64,000 nucleotides of DNA, from assembly GCA_041394945.1 (NCBI GenBank), contig JAWKHH010000004.1:930001-994000 (forward strand), written 5' to 3'. Source of the stretch: Bryobacteraceae bacterium (GTDB lineage: Bacteria; Acidobacteriota; Terriglobia; Bryobacterales; Bryobacteraceae). How positions within the stretch are numbered: the first letter of the stretch is position 1; each line of letters starts with the position of its first letter. The translations under genes and the position numbers were made by a program. Shown in pieces: positions 51,776 to 60,471 of this stretch. The notes beneath the pieces are model-generated. The model was given only the letters and a program-made list of their open reading frames with translations, was not told the origin of the DNA and did no database searches.

Positions 51776-53059
51776 CTACGCCGCCTGCGGTTCCCCCAAC
51801 GCTCCCGTGCTGCTGCCGAACGCGTCCCCCTCCACGCCCATCCGCTGCATCATGGTCACGAACAGATTGCACAGCGGCGTATTGTTGTCCCGCCGGTAGA
51901 CCACATGCCGGCCATGCCGGAACCCGCCCCCGGCCAGGATGATCGGCAGATTCGTGTTGTCGTGGATGTTCGCGTCGCCCATGCTGCTGCCGTAGAACAC
52001 CATCGTGCGGTCCAGCATCCGCTCGCCGTTCTCTCGCTTCGCCGCCAGCGCCGCCCAAGTCCGCGCCAGAAGCCGCATCTGCAGCCGGTCGATCTCCTGC
52101 AACTGACTCACCTTCGCCTCCGCCTGCCCGTGATGCGTCAGGTTGTGATACCCCTCGGTCGAGTTCCGGCTCTCATCCAACTTCAGCACCGGAGTGAAGA
52201 ACGCGTCGGCCATCAGGGTCACGACGCGCGTTGAATCGGATTCGAACGCCAACTGCGCCATCTGGAGCATCAACTCGAACTTCTCGAAAAAGAGCCGCTT
52301 TTCCGCCGGATCGGCCGGCGGCGGTTGCGAAGGCTTCGGCTTCGGTGTGCGCTCCCAGGAACGCGCCGTCTGCAGCCGGCCCTCCACCTCCCGCACCGAC
52401 GTCACATACTGATCCAGCCGCGCTCGATCCTCCGCGCCCAGGTCCCGTTGGAACCGCCGCGTCTCGTCGAGCAGCGTATCGAGTATGCTCCCCCGGGTTT
52501 CCAGCCGGTGCAACTGGCGCGCTACCGCCTCCGGATCCCCCTGCACGAACATTCGCTCGTACAACCGGGCCGCGCTGTCCTCAGCCGGCAGCAGTGCGCC
52601 GTCACGCGTCCAGGAAAGGCTCCGGTTGCCCTTGTCGATGTTCACGCCCAGGTTCAGGGCAGGGAAGCGAGTCACCTGTCCCAGCTTCTCCGCCACGAAC
52701 TGGTCGAAAGAGATCGTATTCCGAAATCCGCTCTTGAACGCCCCTCGCGCCGACGTCAGCAGGCAGTTGTCCGCCGAGTGCCCTCCCGTTACGCCCGGGT
52801 GAGAGAGGCCGCTGAAGACGGTGAACTCCTCCCGGTGCCCGGCGAGCAGGCTCAAATAGGGCGATGCTTGGTAGTCCCGTCCCTCGCCGCTCGGAAAGAA
52901 GTACTTCGGCAGCACACCGAGATTGTTCGCGATGATCAGCATCCGCCGCGGAGGCGCCACTGCCTGCGCGAACGCTGGCGACATGCACTCGAGCAGCGGC
53001 AGGCCGAGTGTCACTCCGGCCCCGCGCAGCAGCGTCCGGCGGTCAACCTTGGATCCCAT
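51776..53059 (-). CDS. DUF1552 family Tat-exported protein
   Basis: 427 residues from ATG 53059, preceded by GGAGGG. Twin-arginine signal (VDRRTLLRGAGVTLGLPLLE) and the DUF1552 blocks RMLIIANNLGVLPKYFFP, VFSGLSHPGVTGGHSADN and GYHNLTHHGQ. Like DUF1501, the family belongs loosely to the sulfatase-like/alkaline phosphatase group, and the conserved His and Asp residues would bind metal. Start overlaps the upstream DUF1592-type gene by 17 bases, so the two are translated as a pair. Reaction unknown. Confidence 0.87.
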   Translation of the reverse strand: MGSKVDRRTLLRGAGVTLGLPLLECMSPAFAQAVAPPRRMLIIANNLGVLPKYFFPSGEGRDYQASPYLSLLAGHREEFTVFSGLSHPGVTGGHSADNCLLTSARGAFKSGFRNTISFDQFVAEKLGQVTRFPALNLGVNIDKGNRSLSWTRDGALLPAEDSAARLYERMFVQGDPEAVARQLHRLETRGSILDTLLDETRRFQRDLGAEDRARLDQYVTSVREVEGRLQTARSWERTPKPKPSQPPPADPAEKRLFFEKFELMLQMAQLAFESDSTRVVTLMADAFFTPVLKLDESRNSTEGYHNLTHHGQAEAKVSQLQEIDRLQMRLLARTWAALAAKRENGERMLDRTMVFYGSSMGDANIHDNTNLPIILAGGGFRHGRHVVYRRDNNTPLCNLFVTMMQRMGVEGDAFGSSTGALGEPQAA

Positions 53060-55550
53060 GCTTCCCTCCAACGAAAATTCTGCTCTCAACCAACGCGTGC
53101 AACAGATCGCGCACCCGGTACCCGCCCCCCGCGCACCCGTCCAGCATCCGCTCCACCTCTTCGCGATCCGAGAATCGCACCGGCGTACCGGTTGAATACA
53201 CGATCCACTGCTCCAGCAGGTTCCGCGCCAATTGCCTGGGATTTGCCACGAAAATCGCCTTCAACTCCCGGACGTCGCGGAACTCGCGCCCGTCGATCAG
53301 TTTGCCGCTCGCGTCCACCGCCCCGGCCACCGTATATGCGAAGTCATGTCCCGTGTGGTCGATCCCCGTCACCCGCTCGCCGTCCGAGGTCCCGCGATAG
53401 TTCGTCCGCCACTTGCCCATCACGTCGAAGTTCTCGAGCGCGAGGCCCACCGGGTCGAACTTCGCATGGCACCCGGCGCACGTCGCCGACCGCGTGTGCA
53501 TCGCCAACAGATCGCGAATCGTCTTCGCGCCCCGGATATCCGGCTCCACGGCCGGCACGCCCGGCGGCGGCGGCGGTGGCGGCTCGCCTAGAATCCGATC
53601 CATGATCCAGGCCCCGCGCAGCACCGGCGACGTCGATGTCCCGTTCGCCGTCACTTTCAGGATCGCTCCCTGCGTCAGCAACCCGCCGCGTGGGCTTCCC
53701 GCCGGCAGCTTCACCCGCCGAATCGCCGCGCCCGTCACCGCCGGAAGCCCGTAGTGTTTCGCCAGGTGATCGTTCACATACCCGAAGTCGGAATCCACCA
53801 TCGCCACCACCGGCAGGTTCTCGCGCAACATCGCCGCAAAGTAGGCCCGCGTCTCGCGCTCCATCGAGTCCACCAGATACTCGTCAAGCTGATACTCGGG
53901 GAAGATCCGCTTGTCAGGATCGTCCCGCCGGATGTCGCGCAGCCCCAACCACGAATCGGTGAAAGCCTTCACGAAGCGATCGAACCCGGCGCCGTGGATC
54001 AGCCGGTCCGTCTCGCGCCGCAGCACGCCCGCTTCGAGCAATCGGCTCCCGCGAAGCTGTGCGTCCGGCCTTGTGTTCGTAAGGAAGTGGGCCAGCCGGT
54101 CCGCTACTTCCACCTCGCCCCCCGGCTCTTTCAGATAGAGGAACACGTCGGAGGCGAGCACCGCCTGGTAGCCCGCCAGCATCGCTTCGGCGAACGGCTC
54201 TCCGTCGTCCAGCCGCGCGACGATCAGCTTCTCGAACTTCGCCGCCGCGTCGCTTGGCGCCGGACCCCGCGCCGCCCGCGCCAGGAACCGCCGCAGCAGC
54301 CTCGCCGCTTCTTCTCGCGGCCGCGCCGGCTTCGGGTCGATCCCCAGATTGTCGAAAAGCACGCGGTGGCTCGCCGGAGGCCACGTATCCGGCGCCAGCG
54401 GGCCTTCGAACTCGAGCCAGTGAAACGCCACACCTGGCGCACCATCCGGCGGGAACGGAGGGAAGCGGTACGACCCGGTTTTCCCCTCGGCATCCACTTG
54501 CGGAACCGGCAGCCCCAGCAATCCGTACTCGACGGTTTGTCCCGCCGCCAGCGGAACCACCGTCTCGTAGACATGCCGCCCCGGCGCGATCTCGAGAATC
54601 CCGCCCACCGACTTCACGTCCTCGGCGATGTCGTGGTTGGTCGGCCGCCGCGAGCGGAACGTCATCGGCACGGCCAGCTTCGCGTCCGTGAGCTTGAACT
54701 CCTCGCGCTGCAGCACCGCGCGCGCTTCCATCCGGATCCGGTAGAGCCCGGCGTGAGGCGCGGCGAAGCCGCGCGGAAACGCCCCATACGGCCAGCCCGG
54801 TGAGCGGAACAGACCCATCTCGAGCGCCGGGTCTTCTTCGATTTCCTTCGGTAGCGCCTTGGCCCGCTCGCTTTCCACGTTCACGCCCGCGTCGCCTTTG
54901 ATGAAGAACATCGAGTGACGCGTTCCCGTGCTGCGCAGCCCTGGAAAAAGATCGCGCCCCGAAGCGCGGAACGTCGTTACCGGCGGCGGCTCGGCGGTGG
55001 TCGCCATCGCTTGGCGCAGCGCCGTCTCCGCCGCGTCGAGATAGGCCGCCAGCTGTACGCGCGAAACGTCGAGCGTCTCGGAGACTTTCGTGTAATGGTG
55101 CGCTTCCCGGTCCGCCGGAAGCACGTCGCGAATATCGAGCAGAGGCAGTTCGAGAACATCGCGCAGGTTCTGCTCGTATTCATCCCGATTCAGCCGCCGC
55201 ATCGGACCCCGGCCATGAGCCACGACATCGGCCAAATCGGCGCGATCGAGCGCCGGGCGGAGTCCGGCGAGCAGTTCCGCCCGCTGCTCGGCCGTGAACG
55301 GAACTCCCGCCGGCGGCATCTCCCGTTTATCCACGCGATCGTAAATTCGAATCCATCGTTCCCGCGCCGCCCGTTGATCCAGATCGAACGGCAGCGATGC
55401 AAGATCGAGCCCCGCCTTGGCCGCGGAACCCGTGTGGCACCCCGCGCAACTCCGCGCCATCGCGGCTTTCAAGCCCGAGGGAATCTCAACGGCCGCCGGC
55501 AACAGCGGCGCGCCGAAGGCAAGTGCGAACGCCAGAATCTGGATTTTCAT
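53043..55550 (-). CDS. DUF1592/DUF1588/DUF1585 planctomycete-type cytochrome C protein
   Basis: 835 residues. Signal peptide (MKIQILAFALAFGAPLLPA), heme motif CAGCH (Cys35-His39), then DUF1587 (about 110-180), DUF1595, DUF1592 (about 450-580), DUF1588 with a second CAGCH near residue 677, and C-terminal DUF1585. Two potential heme sites suggest electron transfer in the periplasm. Partner of the DUF1552 protein downstream, as in many Planctomycetes, Verrucomicrobia and Acidobacteria. The proline-rich stretch EPPPPPPPGVPAVEP before the second heme site is a linker. Substrate unknown. Confidence 0.88.
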   Translation of the reverse strand: MKIQILAFALAFGAPLLPAAVEIPSGLKAAMARSCAGCHTGSAAKAGLDLASLPFDLDQRAARERWIRIYDRVDKREMPPAGVPFTAEQRAELLAGLRPALDRADLADVVAHGRGPMRRLNRDEYEQNLRDVLELPLLDIRDVLPADREAHHYTKVSETLDVSRVQLAAYLDAAETALRQAMATTAEPPPVTTFRASGRDLFPGLRSTGTRHSMFFIKGDAGVNVESERAKALPKEIEEDPALEMGLFRSPGWPYGAFPRGFAAPHAGLYRIRMEARAVLQREEFKLTDAKLAVPMTFRSRRPTNHDIAEDVKSVGGILEIAPGRHVYETVVPLAAGQTVEYGLLGLPVPQVDAEGKTGSYRFPPFPPDGAPGVAFHWLEFEGPLAPDTWPPASHRVLFDNLGIDPKPARPREEAARLLRRFLARAARGPAPSDAAAKFEKLIVARLDDGEPFAEAMLAGYQAVLASDVFLYLKEPGGEVEVADRLAHFLTNTRPDAQLRGSRLLEAGVLRRETDRLIHGAGFDRFVKAFTDSWLGLRDIRRDDPDKRIFPEYQLDEYLVDSMERETRAYFAAMLRENLPVVAMVDSDFGYVNDHLAKHYGLPAVTGAAIRRVKLPAGSPRGGLLTQGAILKVTANGTSTSPVLRGAWIMDRILGEPPPPPPPGVPAVEPDIRGAKTIRDLLAMHTRSATCAGCHAKFDPVGLALENFDVMGKWRTNYRGTSDGERVTGIDHTGHDFAYTVAGAVDASGKLIDGREFRDVRELKAIFVANPRQLARNLLEQWIVYSTGTPVRFSDREEVERMLDGCAGGGYRVRDLLHALVESRIFVGGKHGIQG

Positions 55551-55618
55551 TGAGGAACCGTCAACGACGATCTTATTACAACGCCGCCGGTGAGGTAGTC
55601 TGGTCGGGAACCTCCTTG

Positions 55619-56665
55619 ATGCTTCGAATCCTCATCGCCTTTGCCTTCGCCGCGGTGGCCCTCGCGCAGCCGCTCCGCATCCGCGACCTTGGCTGCGTGC
55701 CCGGCCGCCTGCCCACCGCCGCGCGCAACGCCATCACCGACGTACCAGGCGTCCGCGTCGGCCACGCCACGGTCGTCCGCGGGGAATCCATTCGCACCGG
55801 CGTCACCGCCATCCTCCCGCACTCCGGCAACCTCTTTCGCGAAAAGATCCGGGGCGCCGTCTTCACCGCGAACGGCTTCGGCAAACTCGCCGGATCCACG
55901 CAAGTCAACGAACTCGGCGAGATCGAATCGCCGATCGTGCTGACCGGAACCCTCGCCGTTCCCCGCGTCGCCGACGGCGTCCTCGACTACATGCTCGGCC
56001 TACCCGGCAACGAAGACGTTCGTTCCCTGAATCCGCTCGTTGCCGAAACCAACGACGGCCAGCTTAACGACATTCGCGCCCGCGCCATTACGAGCGCTGA
56101 CGTCGCCACGGCCATCCGCGGCGCGGCGGGCGGAGCGGTCGCGATGGGTTCGGTCGGCGCGGGCGCCGGAACGGTCGCGTTCGGATGGAAAGGAGGAATC
56201 GGAACCTCGTCCCGGCGCACGCCCGCCGGCCACATCGTCGGAGTGTTGGTGCAATCGAACTTCGGTGGTGATCTCACGATCTGCGGCCACCCCGTCGGAC
56301 GCAAGCTCCAACCTGGCGCTGCTCCGCCGCCGGCCGACGGATCGATCATTGTCGTCGTCGCCACCGACGCCCCGGCGGACCACCGCCAACTCATGCGCCT
56401 CGCCGCCCGCGCCACGTGGGGAATCGCCCGCACCGGCTCCACCGGCTCGAACGGCTCCGGTGACTACGCCATCGCCTTCACCACCCATCGTCGGCCGCCC
56501 TCGCTGTCGAATGACGCCATTTCCCCATTGTTCGAAGCCGTCATCGAAGCAACGGAAGAGGCGATCTACGATTCACTGGTTCAGGCGAAGAGCGTCACCG
56601 GTTACCGTGGCCGCACGGTCCCAGCCATCCCGCACGACAAACTCCAGGAGCTACTCCGCCAATAG
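55619..56665 (+). CDS. P1 family peptidase (DmpA/S58 aminopeptidase)
   Basis: 348 residues from ATG 55619. Signal peptide MLRILIAFAFAAVALAQ, then the DmpA fold: ITDVPGVRVGHATV, GSVGAGAGTVAFGWKGG and the self-cleavage segment GIGTSSRR, where a Ser becomes the N-terminal nucleophile of the beta chain. AGHIVGVLVQSNFGG and ATWGIARTGSTGSNGSGDYA are also family blocks. DmpA-type enzymes release D- or L-amino acids from peptide N-termini. The signal peptide points to a periplasmic role. Its end lies two bases from the convergent guaA. Confidence 0.87.
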   Translation: MLRILIAFAFAAVALAQPLRIRDLGCVPGRLPTAARNAITDVPGVRVGHATVVRGESIRTGVTAILPHSGNLFREKIRGAVFTANGFGKLAGSTQVNELGEIESPIVLTGTLAVPRVADGVLDYMLGLPGNEDVRSLNPLVAETNDGQLNDIRARAITSADVATAIRGAAGGAVAMGSVGAGAGTVAFGWKGGIGTSSRRTPAGHIVGVLVQSNFGGDLTICGHPVGRKLQPGAAPPPADGSIIVVVATDAPADHRQLMRLAARATWGIARTGSTGSNGSGDYAIAFTTHRRPPSLSNDAISPLFEAVIEATEEAIYDSLVQAKSVTGYRGRTVPAIPHDKLQELLRQ

Positions 56666-56667
56666 TC

Positions 56668-58413
56668 CTACTCCCACTCGATCGTCGCTGGAGGCTTGTG
56701 CGTCAGATCGTAAAACACCGCCGCGACCCCCTCGATCCCGAGCAGCGCCTCGCACATCCGCCCACGGAGCGCCTCGTCCATCACCACGGCCTGCGCCGTC
56801 ATCCCATCCACCGAATGGATCGGCCGCAGAACAACCGAGTCCGGCCTCGCCGCGTCCCCGGTCGGAATCAACACCACCGGAAACTGCCACACCCGGCGGT
56901 CGAAACCCGATTCATGGCTGATCGCGCGAACAGCCGCGTCGGCGGCCCGCAGCCGCTCCAGCCGCTCCCGGGTCAGCGTCGCCGCCGGAACGGACATCGC
57001 GCTCAACGGAACATGCGACCCCACCAGCCCGATCACCCGATTCGCCCGCGTTGTCGCGTTCACAATCGCCGTCGCCCGCTCTAGCGTCCACGGTTGATCG
57101 AGCGCCAGCACCGGACGATAGCTCCGCGAATCGCCCTGCACGCCCACCGAATGCACCGGGACCAGCCATCCTTCCGGCGTGCTCTCGATCGCGTGCGCCT
57201 CCGACGAACACAACAGCCGGATCGCGAGCCCAGGGCCGGGGAACGGATGACGGTCCAGCAGTTCGGCCGGTAGCCCCAATTCGCGGCCCACCTCGCGGAC
57301 CTCGTCCTTGTAGAACGACGACAGCGGCTCGATGATCCGATTGTCGTCGATCAGTTTCTGGATACCCGGCACACGATTGTGGTGTGTCTTGATCACGTCT
57401 GCCCGCGCCGTGCCGCCCGATTCGATCGTATCGGGATAGATCGTGCCTTGCCCAAGGATCCACTCCCGGTCCAGGTAGTGGCCCTGTTCGAGCACGCGCT
57501 GCTGCACCAGCACGAACTGCTCGCCAATGATGTGCCGCTTGGCTTCGGGCTCCACCGCTCCGCGAAGCGCATCGAGAAACTCCACCCGCGCGTCGACGAT
57601 ATCCACCTGCAGCGCCTCGCGCACGAACTCGGTTTCGCCCTGCCGCATGAAACCCGTGTCCACGTAGGCCCCGCGGACCCGGTCCGGTCCCAGCGCGTCC
57701 AGACACAGCCGGTACGCCACCGACGAATCCACGCCGCCGGAAACGAAGAAGAACACGTTTCGCTCGCCGGCCACGTTCCGGATCAGATTTTCGAGGAGCC
57801 CGATCCGCCCGCGCGGGTCCCAGTCGCGCTGGCAGCCGCACACTTCGAAAATGAAGTTCTCGAGAATCCGTTGGCCCGCCGGCGTGTGGACCACCTCCGG
57901 ATGGAACTGCACGCCGTAGCGCCGCCCCGCGAAATCCGCGATCGCCGCCACCGGACACGTCTCCGTCGAGGCGATCGTCTCAAAGCCCGGCGGAGGCGTC
58001 TCCACCTGATCCCGATGGCTCATCCAGACCTGTTCGGCCCGCGCCAGCCCGGCCAGGATTCCTTCGGCGCGCGCCACGTCCAGGATCGCGTGTCCGTATT
58101 CGCCCCGCGTCCCCTTGCGCACGTGTCCGGAAAGCAAGTGCGCCATCAACTGTTGGCCGTAGCAGATACCGAGAATCCCCGCGTCGAGCGAAAAAACCGC
58201 CGGATCGAGAGTCGGGCTGCCCGGCTCGTAGACGCTGCTCGGGCCGCCGGAGACGATCACCGCCTTGCGGCCTCCGAGTTCGCTCGCCGGGGTCTCCGAC
58301 GGCTTCACCTCGGCATAGACGCCGAGTTCGCGGACACGCCGTGCGATGAGGTGGCAGTACTGCCCGCCCGCGTCGAGCACGGTCACTTGGGGGTTCGGTG
58401 TGTCGTGAGTCAA
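56668..58413 (-). CDS. guaA: GMP synthase (glutamine-hydrolysing), eukaryote-like C-terminus
   Basis: 581 residues. Makes GMP from XMP, ATP and glutamine. The glutaminase domain has Cys84 (GICYGQQ) and the FHPEV His/Glu pair; the ATP pyrophosphatase domain has the P-loop FFVSGGVDSS. After FPGPGLAIR the sequence carries PVHSVGVQGDSRSY, then VNRVIGLVG, a helix pair and FPVVLIPTG...RPIHSVDGMTA before the shared end TIEWE, a two-part dimerisation region as in eukaryotic GMP synthetase; typical bacterial GuaA (about 525) has one part. Start is TTG at 58413; a GTG at 58386 is an alternative, and neither has a clear ribosome binding site. Confidence 0.9.
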   Translation of the reverse strand: MTHDTPNPQVTVLDAGGQYCHLIARRVRELGVYAEVKPSETPASELGGRKAVIVSGGPSSVYEPGSPTLDPAVFSLDAGILGICYGQQLMAHLLSGHVRKGTRGEYGHAILDVARAEGILAGLARAEQVWMSHRDQVETPPPGFETIASTETCPVAAIADFAGRRYGVQFHPEVVHTPAGQRILENFIFEVCGCQRDWDPRGRIGLLENLIRNVAGERNVFFFVSGGVDSSVAYRLCLDALGPDRVRGAYVDTGFMRQGETEFVREALQVDIVDARVEFLDALRGAVEPEAKRHIIGEQFVLVQQRVLEQGHYLDREWILGQGTIYPDTIESGGTARADVIKTHHNRVPGIQKLIDDNRIIEPLSSFYKDEVREVGRELGLPAELLDRHPFPGPGLAIRLLCSSEAHAIESTPEGWLVPVHSVGVQGDSRSYRPVLALDQPWTLERATAIVNATTRANRVIGLVGSHVPLSAMSVPAATLTRERLERLRAADAAVRAISHESGFDRRVWQFPVVLIPTGDAARPDSVVLRPIHSVDGMTAQAVVMDEALRGRMCEALLGIEGVAAVFYDLTHKPPATIEWE

Positions 58414-58415
58414 GC

Positions 58416-60014
58416 TTAGCGGCGCGGTGCGCGGCGTTGCACCAGCATGCTCCGGGCCTTGTCGAGAAGTTCCTTCGCCTTCGGCATCGATTCCACGGCG
58501 CGCTGCACCATCGGGTCGCTTTCCACCGTGATCTTCCGCGATTCATCAATGTCGAACACCGAGACGAACAGCTCACGCCGGATCTGCTGCCGGATCCATT
58601 CCTGGTTATCGGCGAACTCGGCTTCCGTAAACTCGATCCCGTCCTTGGCGATCTTCGCCTTGAACTCCTGCAGCACGTTATCGGTAGCCGTCCAATCTTT
58701 CGGGATCGATTTCCGGTCGTGCGTCGTCAGATACTGCGTCGTGAAATTCAGGAAGGCGTAGCCCCGGATCAACTGCGCCTGCAGCTTGTTCCCCTTCGGC
58801 TCCTCCCACTTCTCATCCGGCGCGATGCCGCCGCCGCCGTACACCTTCCGCCCCGTATCGGTCAGGCCCACGTCGTTCATGTTCTTCGATTCGAGGTTCT
58901 TGCGGTAGTAGTAGTCGAAAAACGAGGTGTTCTGGTAGTCGCGCTGGATCAGCCGGTTGCTCGGCGTGTAATAGCGCGCCGTCGTGAGCGCGAGTCCGGT
59001 ATTCTCCGTCAGCGGATACACCGTCTGCACCAGGCCCTTGCCGAACGTGTTCTCGCCCAAAATCCAGGCCCGGTCATGATCCTGCAGCGCACCTGCCACG
59101 ATCTCCGCCGCCGACGCCGAATACCGGTTCACCAGCACTACGATCGGATACGTCCTCCCGATGTCGCCATGACGGGCTTCGTACTTCTTCTCCGGCGACG
59201 CCCGGCCGCTGTGCTTCACCACCGTCTGGCCCCGCTCGAGCCACCGGTCCGCCACCGCCACGCCTTCGTTCAACAGGCCGCCGGGATTGCTCCGCAAATC
59301 GAGAATCAGTCCCCTTATATTGCGCTCGCCGAGCTTCTTCAGCGTCTCTTCCACTTCGCTCGACGTGTTTTCGTTGAACTGCTCCACGTCCAGGTAGGCC
59401 ACGCCCGGCTTCACCCAGAACGCGTCCTGCACGCTCTTCCGTTCGATCTCGTCGCGAATGATGTTGAACGTCAGTGGATCGGCCACGCCCTCACGTGCGA
59501 TGCTCACCTGCACCGGCGTTCCCTTCGGCCCCTTCAACAGGTCCGCCACTTCATCGGTGCGCAGATTCTCCGTGCTCTTGTCGTTCACGAACATGATGAC
59601 ATCGCCGGGCCGGATGCCAGCCTTGTAGGCCGGCGAACCGGGGAACGGCGCGATCACCATCGTGCGGTTGTTCTTCGGCGCCACCGTCATCCCGACGCCG
59701 TAGTAGTGGCCTCGCTGGTCTTCGCGTAGCTGCTGGAAATCCTTGGGGTCGAAAAAGCTCGAATGCGGGTCGAGCGTCCGCAGCATTCCGGGGATGGCGC
59801 CGCGGTAGATCGCCTTGTCCGGCTCCACCTTCTCTGCCGAGTTCTGTTCGACGATGTCGAAGACCTTGCTGAATGTCTTGATTGCGCTGTTCACCTCGGT
59901 CTCGTTGGACGCCGCGGAGACGTCCGCCAAACCCGGCCCCAAAACGCCGCCCAACCACGCACACAACATCAGGGTCCCGGGAACGAAGAAAATCGAGCGC
60001 CAGTTCTGTTTCAC
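58416..60014 (-). CDS. S41 family C-terminal processing peptidase
   Basis: 532 residues, GTG start with AGGAGG upstream. Signal anchor (FFVPGTLMLCAWLGG), PDZ domain (about 100-185, with SPAYKAGIRPGDVI), and a protease core with nucleophile Ser301 in NRYSASAAEI and general base Lys326 in TFGKGLVQ. Tail-specific proteases of this family cut membrane or envelope proteins in the periplasm. A stem-loop lies in the mRNA leader. The gene ends two bases before guaA, so they may share a transcript, though no functional link is known. Confidence 0.92.
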   Translation of the reverse strand: MKQNWRSIFFVPGTLMLCAWLGGVLGPGLADVSAASNETEVNSAIKTFSKVFDIVEQNSAEKVEPDKAIYRGAIPGMLRTLDPHSSFFDPKDFQQLREDQRGHYYGVGMTVAPKNNRTMVIAPFPGSPAYKAGIRPGDVIMFVNDKSTENLRTDEVADLLKGPKGTPVQVSIAREGVADPLTFNIIRDEIERKSVQDAFWVKPGVAYLDVEQFNENTSSEVEETLKKLGERNIRGLILDLRSNPGGLLNEGVAVADRWLERGQTVVKHSGRASPEKKYEARHGDIGRTYPIVVLVNRYSASAAEIVAGALQDHDRAWILGENTFGKGLVQTVYPLTENTGLALTTARYYTPSNRLIQRDYQNTSFFDYYYRKNLESKNMNDVGLTDTGRKVYGGGGIAPDEKWEEPKGNKLQAQLIRGYAFLNFTTQYLTTHDRKSIPKDWTATDNVLQEFKAKIAKDGIEFTEAEFADNQEWIRQQIRRELFVSVFDIDESRKITVESDPMVQRAVESMPKAKELLDKARSMLVQRRAPRR

Positions 60015-60471
60015 TCAGGCCTCCTATGCCGGAGACGTGCATCTCCCGGTTTGGTTCCACTCGGGGTGAACGTTTCCCAGTCGCGCCAACAGCTTAAAAA
60101 CACAGACACACCGCCACGGCACGCTGCCCTCAGTATACACCAGCCGAGGGTGAAATCGACTCGCCAATGATCGGCCCCCTCCCGCCGCGGCGCACGCCCT
60201 CGGCTCCCCATAACCTGGCTCGAGTCCTGAATCTGGAGGCCTAGGACACAAACTCGGCGCCGAAAAACCCATCGCGGCACCTTGGCAAGTGGCCAATTTT
60301 AACACGCTCATTTGGGGGTATTCGACAGTGGAACGATTTACTGATTCGGCTAAGAGTACTATTCTGTTAACTCTTTGGTAATGTTACTCATACCTCATTC
60401 CAGGGAAGGTTGACTTCAATGTTAAATAGCGGCTAGTATGGTGTCTACTATGCCCCTACCGGAGGGATCAC
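60015..60471. other. 457-base divergent control region (S41 protease / exopolysaccharide locus)
   Basis: Near the S41 start there is a stem-loop (60029-60049: CCGGAGA with TCTCCCGG, one bulge) between the promoter and the Shine-Dalgarno. A minus-strand TATACT (60132-60137) may be its -10. From about 60290 the sequence turns AT-rich, with an inverted repeat AAGAGT (60352-60357)/ACTCTT (60370-60375) and GTAA-TG-TTAC (60378-60387). The plus-strand promoter is listed separately. No gene or RNA family recognised. Confidence 0.45.
60410..60439 (+). promoter_or_regulatory. sigma70-like promoter of the exopolysaccharide locus
   Basis: TTGACT (60410-60415), 18 bases, TAGTAT (60434-60439). The predicted start is near 60446, giving a leader of about 26 bases with GGAGG before the TTG start. 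The -10 is the same as that of padR. Confidence 0.6.

Noticed and set aside
53754..54803. 349-codon plus-strand frame opposite the DUF1592-type gene
   Set aside because: Antisense, Arg/Pro/His-rich shadow of a gene with heme motifs.
57379..58419. 346-codon plus-strand frame opposite guaA
   Set aside because: Shadow of guaA, whose catalytic motifs are all present.
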